Shown here: positions 47,360 through 60,780 of the stretch, piece after piece
Position numbering within the stretch: the stretch's first letter is position 1
Layout: every line of letters begins with the position of its first letter
Source: Hippophae tibetana
Lineage: Eukaryota; Streptophyta; Magnoliopsida; Rosales; Elaeagnaceae
Length of the DNA stretch: 64,000 nucleotides
NCBI GenBank assembly: GCA_037013495.1
Contig: CM072811.1
Coordinates: 42,973,452 to 43,037,451 of the forward strand
Direction: 5' to 3'
Made by a program: the position numbers and the translations under genes
The notes under the pieces: generated by a model
Told to the model about the DNA's origin: nothing
The model's database searches: none
What the model saw: only the letters and a program-made list of their open reading frames with translations

Positions 47360-48450
47360 TCAAAGCTGATTTTCCTTTATGTGGATTTTTTTTAAAAAGA
47401 AGGTCCACTTTTGAGCTCAAGATTCTTTCTTAGGATGAGCATCGACCTCTTATTTCGTGTCCCAAGTGGGGGGACTATTTGGCCACCTCACTTTATACTT
47501 GGGGTTATTGAATTAATTTTTCATGATACAGGAGACATACAAGGGTAAACTTGAATCCAACCTATGTATGTGCTTCCCAAATAAGGCGTCCACATTGTTG
47601 AACTCAAGACCTTTTTCTTAGCATCATATCTATTATCCTGTATCCCAAGTGGGGGTCCACTTGGCCATCTCACTCCATACTTGAGAGTTATCGTATTAAT
47701 TGTTCTTGAGATAGGATACATACAAAGATAAAATTGAATCCAACCCTTGTATGCGCTTCTCAAAGAGGGGTTCCACATTGGTAAACTTAAGATCCTCTTT
47801 TAGGACGAGCGTCACGTCTCTTATCTCACATCCCAAGTGAAGAGGTCAATTTAGCCACCTTACTTCATCTTTGGAGGTTATCGGGTTAATTTTTTGCATG
47901 ATAGGAGACATATAAAGGTGAATTTAAATCCAACCCATGTATGTGCTTCCCAAAGAAGGGGTCCATATTAGTGAAGTTAAGACCCTTTCTTAGGAAGGGC
48001 GTCACACCTCTTATTCCACATCCCAAATGAGGGGATCCATTTGGCTACCTCATTTCGTACTTAAGGATTATTGCATTAATGTTTTTAAGACAAAAGACCT
48101 ACAAAGGTAAAATTAAATCCAATCCTTATATGTGCTTCCCAAATATGGGGTCCATATTGGTGAACTCAAGACCCTTTCTTAGAACAAACTGCATGCCTCT
48201 TATCCTGCATCCTAAATGAAAGGTCCATTTGACCATATCACTCCGTACTTAGGGGGTTATCGTGTTAGTTTTTTTGAGAGATAGAGGACATACAAAGGTG
48301 AAATTAAATCCAACCCTTGTATGCGCTTCCCGAATAGAGGATTCACATTGGTGAACTCAATACCCTTTCTTAGGATAGACATCATGCCTCTTATCCTGCA
48401 TCCCAAGTGGAGGGGTCCATTTGGCCACCTTACTTCTTACTTGGAGAATT
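47360..48450 (+). repeat. tandem array, about six units of roughly 190 bp
   Basis: The unit contains GTCCA-ATT-GTGAACTCAAGACCCTTTCTTAGG, ATCC(C/T)-AAGTG-GGGTCCA-TTGGCCACCTCACT, ACTTGGGGGTTATCG-TTAATT and GACATACAAAGGTGAA-TTGAATCCAACCC-TGTATG-GCTTCCCAAA blocks. Starts of successive units lie near 47403, 47588, 47769, 47960, 48149 and 48340. The array abuts the right LTR. Tandem arrays in this position are known from large gypsy (Tat/Ogre-type) elements. Confidence 0.85.
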
Positions 48451-48852
48451 GCTAATATGTTAATGTTTTTAGAGAGATCTTGACATTTTCTCCTCTCGTA
48501 TTAAGGGGTATATATAGATACATATCACTATTACAATGATAGGTGCTCTATTCAAGATGTGTTAGAATAGACCATATATGATAAGACTACAAACAATTAG
48601 AAAATCATTACTACCAGACCATTTTTTCTTAGGCCAAGTTTTGTTCATCAAGTGTTGGTCATGAGGTCTTGTTCATTAGGTTTTGATTATCATGTCTTGT
48701 TCATCAAGTCTTCTAATCAGAATTGGATCTATTGCTTTCAAGGATCAGGTTGCTACATACAGAGTGCTAAACAATAACGTTACATTCATCACATGAGCGA
48801 GGTACCTTAAATCACTAGGTTCGTGTACCGACTATTAGGATAATACCAAATA
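48443..48852 (+). repeat. right LTR of the pol-less element
   Basis: Begins close to GGAGAATTGCTAATATG, directly after the last tandem repeat, and ends ACCAAATA. Carries an extra duplicated GTTCATCAAGT/TTCATTAGG stretch (48645-48710) that the left LTR lacks. Confidence 0.65.
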
Positions 48853-48869
48853 TAATTTATTATCCAACA

Positions 48870-51800
48870 TTTTTTTATGTTTTGTTTTTATTTTTTTAGA
48901 AATTAGAAAACAAAACTTGTTATGAAGATATTTTTTTAACAAATGAATTAAAAAACAAAAAATTAATTTCAAACACAAGAAAACATAATTCGTCAAAACC
49001 AACCCTAAGTAAAGAAAAAAATTAAGAAAAATATATATTTAACAAAGCTAAAGGTTTAAACACTAAAAATAATACTCCTATTAAATTAGAGCAGCCCATA
49101 GACCTTGACCTGACCTTGACCTTGCCCTTGGATTAGATGGACTCGTATCCCCTCAATAATTCAAAGAAATTGTGTGGTTATTGTTCTTTAGTTTAATTGC
49201 GATCATTTGTGTAATTTTCAAATAAAATAACTTGATAACTCATATTTTATAATACTGTATTACAAAATATGAACTGTTAAATTATTATAATACATTTAAA
49301 CATCTCTTTGATTACTAAAATAATATTTGGTATAATTTTTTTTATGACTTAAAACTAGGAAAATTATCTATAATATCTTGAGGTTTCATCTTTTTTTGAA
49401 GATAATACCCCCCCAACGTCCGTAAATTGTCACAGATACTCTCATCGTTCAATAGAATTAGTTGAACGTTTTGAGAGTCGTTTTTCATCCTTTTGTCTCC
49501 ACCGCTTCTATTTTCTTTTCTCTCATATCTTCCATATATTGAGTTTCTGCATGTTAGTATGTTTTGAGTTGTTGAATAAATTTTTTTAAAAAAATCTAGA
49601 AATTTCAAGAATAAGAGCCCGTGCCACCAATGTTGGAGTAGTAAGTCTGTCGTGCTCTAGTAAAAGCACCTTCCTTGCTGCAAAGTCGTAAAGTTGAATC
49701 TTGGTATAACATGGTGCAAAGTCCGGGTTATGTGTGATGTGTTCTTGGTATCACACATGTTCAATTTTTTTAATGGAGCTCGGACCACCTAAACATGTGT
49801 GATGTGCTCTTCTCATACTTCCTCTCCATCGCCATATTTTTTTCTTTTCTATTTGATCCTTTATTCTCATTCTTTCCACCTTCTCTTGGGCCATATTTTT
49901 TTCTTTTCTATTTGATCCTTTATTCTCATTCTTTCCACCTTCTCTTGGGCCTCAAATGTGTAGGCGTTTTCATAATTAAAAATAAACTTGAATTGGAATA
50001 TTTTTAATGGATTTTATTAACGTATCTTAATATTGAGAGATATCATCGATTAATAATAGTCTAATTTTAATGGTAATTAGAAACATTTTTATAAATGTTA
50101 GAAATATATTTGAATAAAGGAAAAATCTCAAGAACATGATTGATAATTTCTCGTTAAACCTAACATAAATTAAGTCACTTAATATGGCTCGTAAAGAAAC
50201 ATGTCACGGACTTACAGGTACACATTTTCGTTTATTAATACAAATGTCGCTTGTAACATAAGCATTGAATTATAGACATACTAGATTAGACTTCCTTGTA
50301 TTTAAAATTAATATATATTTTAAAACATTTATTTAATAAAAATAATATAATTGATATAATTGATATAAATATAAAATTTAAAATAATATTATAAAATAAC
50401 TCATGTGAGTGTTTAATTGTTTAAAATATATAAAATAATAAAATATATCATTATATTTTAAAAATATTACAAAAATATAATCGATATTAATCATTTAACA
50501 CCAGTTAACAAGTTAACTTATGTTAATTGATTTACATCGATTGTATTATATGAAAGTAACAAAAAAAATTTGATATAATTTTTATAACATTTGTAAATTT
50601 TAATGATATAAAATCAATAAAAAAATCAATGATATTTTTGTAATAACTCTCAAATTTCTGTATTAGAAAAATCTATGTACTCTTATAATAAAATGAATTT
50701 AATGGAACACAATTTATATTTTATTTTATTAGTTTAAAATTTAATTTGAAAGATATTATATTTTTTTTGTCAATTATATTTGTAAATTTTACATTATATG
50801 AAATTCTTCTGTATATTTTAAAAAAAATTCTATATTGTATTTTTTTTTGTAGATATTATGTTTGGATAAAAAATCTAGATTTTACAATATCTACAAAGAA
50901 AAGTGAAATGTACGGAGAGAAGAATGAGATGTGAAATAATTTAATTTTATTATTATATAAATCATTAAAATTTTAAACTTAATCAATTATATTTATTGTA
51001 AAGAAAAAATCATAAATATTTTTAGAATAACTATAATTTTAATTGAAGTATTTTAAAATATCTTTCCCTAACCTTTACAATTTCAAATCAATAACTAAAA
51101 TTTGAGTTTACAAAAATTCTATCATGTCAGACATAATCATAAATAATACTATATATATACCGTAATTTTTATATTACAACATGTATTAAAATTATTTTTA
51201 AAATAAAAAATAATTTATTTTTTAAATAATACTAAGTGTAACAATGTAAAAAAATAAAAATAAAAATAAATACAAAATTATATTAACTTAACCTTCTTCG
51301 TCATTTGTACGTGAAGTCTTTGGTGCTTTATGCTCACTGATTGCGTTATACTTCACTTCTCAACATCATACCATATTTTTTAAAAAATATATACTCATGA
51401 TCTTATATATATTTTGGGATTTTTAGCCATTAAATTTTCAACAGAAACATTTAGTATCCATAGTTTAAAAATTTAAGATGTTATATAAAAAAATATCTAT
51501 ACACTTATCCTTTTAAGAAGTTTTAATATTTAAATTTTATTAAAATATGATGATTTAGTTCTTAAAATATTAAAATTTAAATATTAAAATGTATTTTTTT
51601 TTAAATATGAAATAATTTAATGATATTTGTCTCGACCTCCAATATAAAATAACATTTATAGAGTGATATGGGATTCCAATCCCTTAATCATTAGTACACT
51701 ATATGATACTTTAGTACACTAAGTGATTTTTCATCTGAAAGGTTAGGCAACAGTTATTTACTAGAAGGACCAATTTTCTTGGTCAAATATGACTCCTACG

Positions 51801-53560
51801 AAATATCTTTTATATTCGTTTTACATTATTATAGAAAATTCTCAACAATGTACATACCATACGAGTTTGGTATTTGTGATGTATCTAAGAATTAGTATTT
51901 TGACATACTAACTTCGGTAGATATAGTATTTTTATATATTTATAATTTACAAATTTGTCATTCAATTTAGTAAAAAATATGTAATATTTGAGATGTAAAG
52001 TAAATTATTTAATGTCATCTTATATTTTATTTAATATTTTTAACAAATTTTATTTTATTTCATCTCATTTATAAATGTAATATTAATGAACTTGACTTTA
52101 AATTTATATTGTATTATATTTTTTTATTATTTTATATTATTATTTATCTTATTTAAATTTATTAAAGATAAATAAGATTTTTTAATTAATATTATTTCAT
52201 TAAAAATTAAATAGAATAAAATAATATGAGTTTTAAAAATTAATAAATTATTTTATTAATCTTATTCACGTCTCATTTTAATTTATATATCTATATAATA
52301 TATTATTTTAAAAGAATATTATTATTATTATTATGAGAAACGGGGATGGACTCTCCTAATTTAACTTTTTCGGTGGTTATTCTTAAAATGGAAATCATCA
52401 TTTATCTTTTATTGTCATTGGCATTACACCCAACTAAGAAATGTTGGTATAGATAATTGACAACCATACTTAGGCACATATTACATAACATTGGACGAAT
52501 AAATATATTATTAAAAATATTTTTATATATATATTAATATAATTTTTATGATATATACAATAATATATTTTTTTTTAAATATTTATCATAAGTTATAATA
52601 ATGTTATAAGTGATGTGATAATTAATTATAAATTAAAAAATTAATAATATTATTTTAATTAATAATTATTTAATATATTAATTATAATTATAATATAAAT
52701 TCTATATTAAATTAGTACAATATCAAAAATAAAATTTTGTATACAAAATAAATTGTAAAGAATGTTCACCAATAGTTTATTTATATATAACATTCATCTT
52801 ATTATTAAATAAAAAAAGTTAGTTATTATTTTTAAAATATATTTTTTATCAATTATATTATTATTATTTTTAAATATTAATTTTAAATTTAATTAAATAT
52901 CAGCTCATCACGTATTAATAATTTCATCTAAATAACAGAATAAATTGACTCGGACTATTCTTTCTTTGAAGCATTGACTCGGACTTTGATAAACGCGGAT
53001 GAAGGTTCACAAGAAATTCTCCAGCTGTTTACTGCTTCCTTCTCCTCCATCTCTCTCTCTCTCAACCATCACTAAATTAAATTAAAAGAGAAGCAATCTG
53101 TATTTAATGAACTAAGACAGATAATAATATTTTAAAACAAGATTATTTAAATGGATATTTTAAATTTAAAAAAAATAAAAGTCAATAAATTATTATAAAA
53201 AAATTAGTGATAATAACTAAGTATTAAAAAAAATTGTGTGAATTTTTTTTCATATTAACTATTATTTTATCGTTATTAAATTACCAAGTTTTAATCATGT
53301 TTTAGTCAATTAAGAATAAAGAATAATATTTTAATTAAAAATTTATTAAAATAATATTATTTATTTTAAATTGGCTCATTTTTTTTAAAATTATGATACT
53401 AACAATAATTTTTTGAATCTGATAGACTAAATGCACACTAAAACTTAATCTGACAAAATTAATTGATATTTTTCTTTATTAATAAGCGTTTAAAAAATAC
53501 TAATATTTTATGATTTTGTTATATTTAAATAAAATAAATATGTTTAATTATAGCATATTT
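48870..53560. other. AT-rich intergenic DNA
   Basis: No gene recognised. Contains the 59-bp duplication at 49832 and many A/T runs. Short open frames are few and low-complexity. Confidence 0.4.
49832..49949. repeat. perfect 59-bp tandem duplication
   Basis: CCATATTTTTTTCTTTTC...CCACCTTCTCTTGGG occurs twice in a row (49832-49890 and 49891-49949) without a mismatch that I can see, so the duplication is recent compared with the surrounding decay, or is an assembly artefact. Confidence 0.9.
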
Positions 53561-53579
53561 ATATTGTAATTTATACAAA

Positions 53580-54260
53580 TCTATATATTCGAAATCATGG
53601 ATATATTTGTTGTATTTCAAGTGTTTTAAGCTTCAAAATGTATAAACTTGAGAATACATGAAAAACAATGTTTTAAGCACTTAATTTGCATCTAGAAACT
53701 TAAAAGAATAAACATGTAAGCCTTACATGAAGAACTAATCAATTTGTAAGGAGTATAAAGTACAATTCAAAAAAAGTGAAGCGTATCACGATGAAGAAAT
53801 ATGTGTGCCATGATGCACATTGTTCAATAGGAATTCATTAAGTACGTTGATTATCGTGTGTCACGATATGACCTATTTGGAATGAATTTGATAGGACTTA
53901 ACATATCTTGTGCCATGACGGTGAAAATTTGTCATTGTAGTGCACCTATATTAATTTAACTCGAGCCCTTTGTGCCAACTTTTCCATATAAATACAATCT
54001 TATAGCATCTAGGTTAAAAACATATAGATTGTTTAGTTTTTATATTTTCTCAGCATCAATTTGTTTTTTATTTTTTCTTAGATTATGTTTAATTTATACA
54101 CAATTTGGATTAGACGAGCAAATAAGATGCACCAATAAGGAGGTCTTCCAAATCAATGAAGAATAAAAGATTGCTAGAAATTATGGATTACTTTGAAGAT
54201 CAAGATTAAAACTTCGGAATATGACATATCATCTATCTATTATTAGTATTGAGATCTAAT
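53580..54260 (+). repeat. possible LTR fragment
   Basis: GTGTCACGATATGACC, TGTGCCATGACGGTG and a TATAAATAC box (about 53985) resemble plant gypsy LTR promoters. Ends and partner are not found. Confidence 0.3.
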
Positions 54261-55196
54261 TTATATTCTTATTTATTTTCAAATTACTCTTTTATATTTC
54301 TTGAATTTTTTTATTTTAATCTATTGATCATTTATTAATTTTAAACATATATAGTTGATTATTATAATAATAATTTAATTTTTTTTGTCATATTTATGTA
54401 TATTATTTAGATGAATATTTTTAATATTTAACAAAAATATATTATTTATTATTTCAAGATTTGTTACAAAATTTATTATTGATGACTATTGACAACTTAT
54501 TTTTCACAATATATTTAAAATATAAAAATTAAATTTCAAACACATCATCTAAATCTAATTTAGACAACTTGATTAAGAGTTTAAATTGGTGACCCAATCA
54601 AATGCATTAAATTAAATAATTTCTTAATTTCTTAAAAATTAGGCATAGTTTAATTTAATTAGTTAGTAACACAATCGAAGTCATTAAGTGGTTTGATTGG
54701 TAAAATATAATGACAATCAAATAAATTATTTATATTAAAAAAGGAGAATCTATAATCTAGATTTATACTTAACTAACCTAAATAATTCTAACAAGCATGG
54801 TTAAGATAATTATCAAAAATATTCAAGCTTTGAAATAATATCACAAATGCTCCTAAACTTAACACAGAAGTTAAATCTAACATAAGTGAATAATATCTTT
54901 TATACATAAAAATGACATAAATAATAGAATATCAAGAAATAATAAAAATAGAAATATAAGACATTTCATGATATTTATCACAAGAAATGATAATTAGTAA
55001 AAAGAAGTTTGAAGAGATACAAAAAATAAGATTAAATCTTAAAGAATGATATGTATTTAAAGATTCATCATTCTCAAGAATAAGGAAAATATTTTCAAGA
55101 AAATACATAATTTATTAAGAAATAAGTAATAAAAATGAGTATTGATATTATAAATGCAAAATGAATATATAATATACCATTAATTAATAAATAAAT

Positions 55197-55600
55197 CATT
55201 ATGAATAAACTATCAAAAATCACTCGGAATGATGAAGGAGAAATTAAATATATCCATTTAGAAGGAATCTAGATATTAATAAAAGAACATTTTATATAAG
55301 GAATTGATACATCAATAGAACTAGTACTACTATATAATAGAATAATAAATAGAAAAGAAGATTTATTAGGAATGATCCATGAACTTTAAAGATGAGAATT
55401 AATGAAAGAAATAAATCATCCATTTTTGATACACTACATAATAAGATATTAATAAACTCACCCATTTTTAGTACACTACAACCATAATAGTTCAATATAT
55501 GGACAAAATAAATTCATATAAATACATAAAAAATACAAAAAATTGGACAAATAATAAAACCAAAAATATTAATAAACTATAAAAATGAGATGAATGAAAC
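55197..55600 (+). pseudogene. pararetrovirus movement-protein remnant
   Basis: Short collinear matches to the 30K/caulimovirus movement-protein core: an IKYIHLEGI block at about 55240-55266, a GIDTSIELVLLYNRIINR block at about 55300-55350 and a LLGMIHG block followed by a stop. These proteins form cell-to-cell tubules. Multiple stops interrupt the frame. Copy 1 lacks this part. Confidence 0.65.
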
Positions 55601-57279
55601 TTAGATGTTAAGAAAAACCTTTGATCCAAGGAAGAAGAAATAATGTAGCAAGAAATAGTAATGTATCAATGTTTATATTTATAGATTGTTAAGGAAAAAC
55701 CTTTAATAAATAAAGTGAAGTTATAAATCTAAAATAAGAAGTTAAAATAGCGAAAGCATTAGTCCATGACGAAATAATGATATCATAATGTTTAAAAACA
55801 AACTATAGAATATAGAATTAGATTTTGATGAAAGCCTAGCAGATATATCAAAAAAAACTAAATAACAAGAAATGAAAGCAAAATTCTTTTAATAGAAGAA
55901 ATGGATATAGTACAATAATCAAATATTAAATTCTTAGAAGACACAAATAAGACATAAAAATAACTTTTAAAATAAATAAGAGAATATGATTATAATAAAA
56001 AAAACTATAACAAGACATACATAAAATATTTATAGAATTAAGAATTGATGTAAATAACATACCTAAAAATAATGAATTTATAGGTTATAAATTTGATCCA
56101 TTTGTAGGATTAAAGGAAGAACAACTTAAGAGATCAGATGCATTGCTACATAGTAATGGGAACAAAAAGAATGAGCAAAATCCAAAATAAAAAAAAGAAG
56201 CTATAATCTCTATTTAATAAAATATATGAAAGAACTAGAAGAACATTTTATGAATCTTGAGAATAGGGACAAAAAAAATTAGTTAGTTTATTAACTTCAA
56301 TAGATGAATAACTAAGAAAATATTATGATGAAAAACTTTGTACGAACAAAGAGAAAAATAATATGACAATAATGAGTGAAATTGATTTTAAACTAGAAAA
56401 TATGATCCAAAAAACATAAAAAAAAAACCAATTTCATTGCCAATTACTTATTAAGAAGAAACATTTGACTCACATAGAGAAGAAAGGAGTAAGCAAAGGC
56501 TAAAAGAACATGGCATTTCTCATAGAAGAAAACAACAATCCAAAATGAAAAAAAAATTACATTGTGGAATTATAATTAGTATCCCACAAGAATTCAAACT
56601 TCATCAAAATTATAGATATTATCTTTTAGGTTTAAATTAGATAAGAGATAGGAAAAAAACCTTAGATAAATGATCTATTAATGTGAGTGTAATTATATAA
56701 ACTTCTTTAACCACACAATCAAAACCTTTAATTTGTAAAGTCTTAGTGTCTTAAATAATGACAGAAAATGTTAAAGTTTGTTTTACAAATTTAACAAAAC
56801 AACAACATTAACAAATGTAAAAAAAAATGTTTCTACATGTAGATAATACTTAGATATTATAGTAAATGAAATGCACAATGAATTTGTTGAAAAAGAAAAA
56901 AAATAAACGTACCACTAAATCGAGTAAAAATGAAATTAAGGAAGTCAAATGACATGTAACAAATATGAAAATGTATGACATGTATTATATATATATATAT
57001 ATTCTTTTATTGTGAATGTGAAATGTATTACCATATGTTACCACCATCTATGCAAGAAATTTATAAAAAAATATTTTTTCAAATTTTTTTTGGAACATTA
57101 CATAAAATCGTAACAAAATGATGGAATAAAATAAATGAAAAAACTATAGCGAATAATTTAGGAGGAATAATAAAAATTCTTAAAAATTGGATAATCATTA
57201 AATGTCAAGAAAGATAAAAAAATATATATAAACAAATAAAAGAAAATGATAAAATCTGTTATGATACAAGAGATTTTAG

Positions 57280-57600
57280 AATGCTGGAAAATTATAGATG
57301 TAACATAAAATCTTACAAGAAAAAATATAAAAAAATATAAAAAATATAAAACATTCAAAAGATATAAATTTAGAAAACATGACTTTTAAAAATATAAGAG
57401 AAGGTATAACAAAGAACCTTAGAAGAAAATATATTTTAGGAAAAAATGTATTAGTCCCCAGAAAACAAAAGTTATTGTTCATTAAGGAAAAAAGAAATAT
57501 AGATGTTGGATTTGTAATAAGGAATAACATTATGCTCATTAATGCTCTAATAAGCTTCAACATTAAAAAGAAATTTTCACAGTAAGCAAATATATTAGAG
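57280..57600 (+). pseudogene. pararetrovirus coat-protein end with decayed zinc knuckle
   Basis: A Lys/Arg-rich stretch precedes a CX2CX4HX4C knuckle spaced correctly at 57504-57545 (Cys 57504, Cys 57513, His 57528, Cys 57543), with in-frame TAA codons at 57525 and 57540 inside it. Another frame is open for 68 codons here and is not the viral one. Confidence 0.65.
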
Positions 57601-57879
57601 GAAGCTTTTAAAATAGAATTAAAACCAATAGAGTAATCAAATATAGATGATACTCGTAGCATTTATCTATTAATATGAGGAAATAACTGACTAAGAATAT
57701 GAATACTCTTCATTAAAAGATTGATGATTTGTATAGTATTATAAATCTAAATAGTACATATATTTAAATAGTATTGAAATTTTAAGGTTACACATATTAC
57801 CATTTATATGCATATGTAGAACATAAGCTAGCATGTGTGTAGCTAGTAAATATGTATTCCCAAGATAACTCTAGAAATA

Positions 57880-58130
57880 AATACCAAAAAATGTAATTGT
57901 AAGAATTGCTAATAATACTACAATAAATCATAATATAAATCTAACAATAGTTGATGGTGAAACCATTTATGTGTCAAAAATAAGAAAATTATTGACTATA
58001 TCAAACCTAAATTTTATGTAACAATATAAAAAGCAAAAACGTGGTGAGATAGACACAAAACAACAACAAAAAACTTATTTAGAAAATATTTCATTGGATA
58101 TAAAAAATAAACAAATCTTGTTCTTAATGA
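57880..58130 (+). pseudogene. pararetrovirus protease region remnant
   Basis: A VRIANNTTI...INLTIVDGETIYV-like stretch (about 57899-57975) sits where the aspartic protease precedes RT in caulimovirids and resembles its C-terminal half. The catalytic D-S/T-G was not seen. Confidence 0.45.
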
Positions 58131-58199
58131 AATCCAAGAAGATAAAGTCTTAATAGATATTAGAAAATTATTAAAAATATTAAGCTAAAAAAATCTTTT

Positions 58200-58900
58200 A
58201 TATAAAAAAAATCTAAAATAATTGCTAACATAAAACTAAGAGAATGTAACAAAATCATTAGAGTAAAAGCTATGTTTTATACTCTAAAAGGCAGAATTAA
58301 AGGTGAAAAACAAATTCAATAAATTTTGGAATTAAAAGTTATAATACCAAGTAATTCACCACACTCTAACCCAACATTCTTAGTAAAAAAAAAAGCTAAA
58401 AAAAAACAAGAAAAAAAAATGATAAACTTCAAAGGATTGAATAAATAAGTCATTGTCAATGGATACTTTATTATAAAGAAATAATTATCATTAATAAAAA
58501 GAAAAAAATATTTCTAAAGTTTTGATTAAAAAAGTGGTTCTTGATAAATAAGAAATCTAAAAAAATAACAGTATTTCGTTTCCCTCAAGGAAAATTTCAA
58601 TAGACTTTGGTAATATTCGGATTAAAAAAAACTTCAAGTATCTTGCAAATTTATATGAACCGCATCTTTAAGAAATTACAAAAAAAAATTTGTGTTTAAA
58701 TAAATGATATTTTAGTTTTTAGTAATGAATTAAATATATAACTTTATTTGGATATTATTAATACTCTATAAGAATGTTAGAAATAATGTATTGTACTTGC
58801 TAAGAATAAAATAGTAATTACTCAACAAAAAATTATGCATTTAGTGTTAGAAATCAAAGATAAAAAACATAATCTACAACTCCATATACTAAATAACATT
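58200..58900 (+). pseudogene. pararetrovirus reverse transcriptase remnant, copy 2
   Basis: Blocks matching copy 1 are LKVIIPSNSPHSNPTFLV (about 58333-58386), VNGYFI (about 58456), FPQG-like (about 58585) and the active-site box at 58697-58708, where the first position is a stop and the catalytic pair again reads N-D instead of D-D. Numerous other stops are present. Confidence 0.8.
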
Positions 58901-58909
58901 AAAGAATTT

Positions 58910-59520
58910 CCTATTGAATTAAAATACAAAAATTAATTACAAGAACTCTTAGGATGTTTAACATATGTTGAAGCATATATTAAAAAACTTATAGAAATGC
59001 AAAAATATTTACAAAAAAAATTCAAAAAATATTTTGCTTGTAAATGAATAGAACAAGTTAGTTTGTACATGGATAAGGTAAAAGCACAGGTAACAAATTT
59101 ATTAATTTTATATCATATAGGTCTAAATGATAAAATGATAATTAAAATATATGATTTATAATGAATATTAGGAAGAATTTTTAAAAGCAAAAGTAAATGA
59201 TAAAGATGAATATATTTGTTAATACACATTGGGATTTTTCTATGGTACATAATTAAATTATTACAATAATAAAAAATAATATTTAATTATTAAAAAGCTA
59301 TTAAGAAATTTACAATATATGTAATAAGTTCTAAATTTATTGACAGAACCGAAAAAAAAAATTTGTTTACTTTTTAAGGACTAATATTATAGGTGATTAT
59401 AAACAAAGAAGATTAGTCACTACAATTTTAATGTCGAACATTGTCTAAGAAATAAAAATGATTTAACAGATGCCTTTATAAAAGAATTAGCACCTTTAAA
59501 TATTTTTGTTCTTGTAGGAA
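58910..59520 (+). pseudogene. pararetrovirus RNase H region remnant, copy 2
   Basis: The LQELLGCLTYVEAYIKKL-like connection block (58935-58990) and the NFNVEHCL-type end (about 59425) match copy 1, with stops between. Confidence 0.65.
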
Positions 59521-60195
59521 TAAAACATCTTGATATCAAGATCAAGATAAAGGAAAATAAGATAATAATCCTTCAGAAACCACTTGAGGTTTTATACCTA
59601 GAGAAATATCTTTTGGAGACAAAGCTTAAAGAGGAAGAATCTAACGGTTTAAAATGACTATTAGAGTCCAAAAACTCTAAAGATAAATCCTGATAAGAGA
59701 TTCATTCTAAGGAATTCTAAGGAAGATAAAACTTTTGAAGAAAGAATTCAAAATGAAAATGAAGAACCTAATAGTACAAAAGAGAGCAACATATCTGAAA
59801 AGGAAAAGAAAAAGCTCAGTTGAGCTGAAAAAATAGAAAAAAAGAAGGCTAGAAAAAGACTTGTGTGGTTTATAATGGTCCAAAATCAGGAATTTGTAAT
59901 AGTTAACCTGAAGCAAGCAAAGCTATTATCAAATTTAGTAAAATAACTCACAGAGCTTTTATTAATAAAATCAAAGCTGAAGGTAGTTATGCCAAATATA
60001 AAGTATCAAAAGTAATAACTCCAAAAGATATAGTTGAAAATTACTTTGCAACATTACAACAACAACTATCACCATCAACTAGGTTGAAGACCTTATGAAA
60101 GATAGTATGACCACATATACTATTTAGTAAAATGCCTATCATAGAGACAGTAAATTGGTACGACTATCAATACTATTTAAGAAACAATCGTTAGG
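59520..60195 (+). pseudogene. coiled-coil plus viroplasmin-like remnant, copy 2
   Basis: The KHLDIKIKIKENKI coiled-coil start (59524-59565) and the viroplasmin-like block from 59862 (CVVYNGPKSGICNS, then a stop, PEASKA) match copy 1. Interrupted by stops and, at 60201, by a solo LTR. Confidence 0.7.
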
Positions 60196-60200
60196 AATAT

Positions 60201-60774
60201 TGTTGGGTGTAAAATAACTTACATAATGTGGCAAAATATGAAAGATCCTAGTCAGCAAATAACTTGCAGTCTAACCTAATCAACATTAAGTCAACAAATA
60301 AGCCACAATATTAGGTGAATATCTAACATGATAAATGACTGGTATACACACCCTTAATTATCTAATAGAGATATAATTAAGTGGATAACTCTATGACATT
60401 CAAAGCTAAGTCTATAATTACAAGTAAAGGTCATCAACAATAGTCAATACTATTCATCATAATAGAATAAGTTTTCAACTTCTCTTAACTTCAAAGCTTG
60501 ACATAATAGCTCTTTTTTGTCTCTAAACTATAGACACTAAGATATATATTCTCCCTAAATATCTCCCAAAATATATCTCTGCATCATCTTGCATCATAAG
60601 AAGAGGCACTAATCTTTCTTCTTCTCACTACTCGAACTTACTTAAGCATTGAAGAGCCAAAGGTTAACATACTCTAGGGTGGTCCAAGGTCTTAAAGGTG
60701 TGTTCTTTATTCTCAGGTACATAGGAAACAAAGGTGCATTCAATCATCGATGTTGACAAAATTCGATATCAAAA
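60201..60774. mobile_element. solo LTR nested in pararetrovirus copy 2, 574 bp
   Basis: The segment interrupts a stretch that is continuous in copy 1 (about 9560-9640). It starts TGTTGGGTGTAAAATAAC and ends ATTCGATATCAAAA. The flanks AATAT (60196-60200) and AATAC (60775-60779) make a 5-bp duplication with one transition. The 3' part (ACTTAAGCATTGAAG, TTCTCAGGTACA, GACAAAATTCGATATCA) follows the pattern seen at the end of many plant gypsy/TRIM LTRs. No internal genes. Confidence 0.75.
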
Positions 60775-60780
60775 AATACC

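Larger units (their letters stand above)
44840..48852 (+). mobile_element. LTR retrotransposon derivative without recognisable pol, with internal tandem repeats
   Basis: The approximately 390-410 bp ends (44840-45228 and about 48443-48852) are diverged direct repeats sharing TTGCTA-TATGTTAA-GTTTTTAGAGA, TATGATAAGACTACAAACAATT, TTCTAATCA and the CAGGATAATACCAAA-type end. Between them are gag-like pieces and an approximately 1.1-kb tandem array. I found no protease, RT or integrase. That fits a non-autonomous gypsy derivative (LARD-like). No convincing TSD was found, so the outer borders are approximate. Confidence 0.7.

Noticed and set aside
57379..57585. 68-codon plus-strand ORF
   Set aside because: It is out of frame with the zinc-knuckle cysteines of the viral coat-protein remnant, so it is a chance frame.
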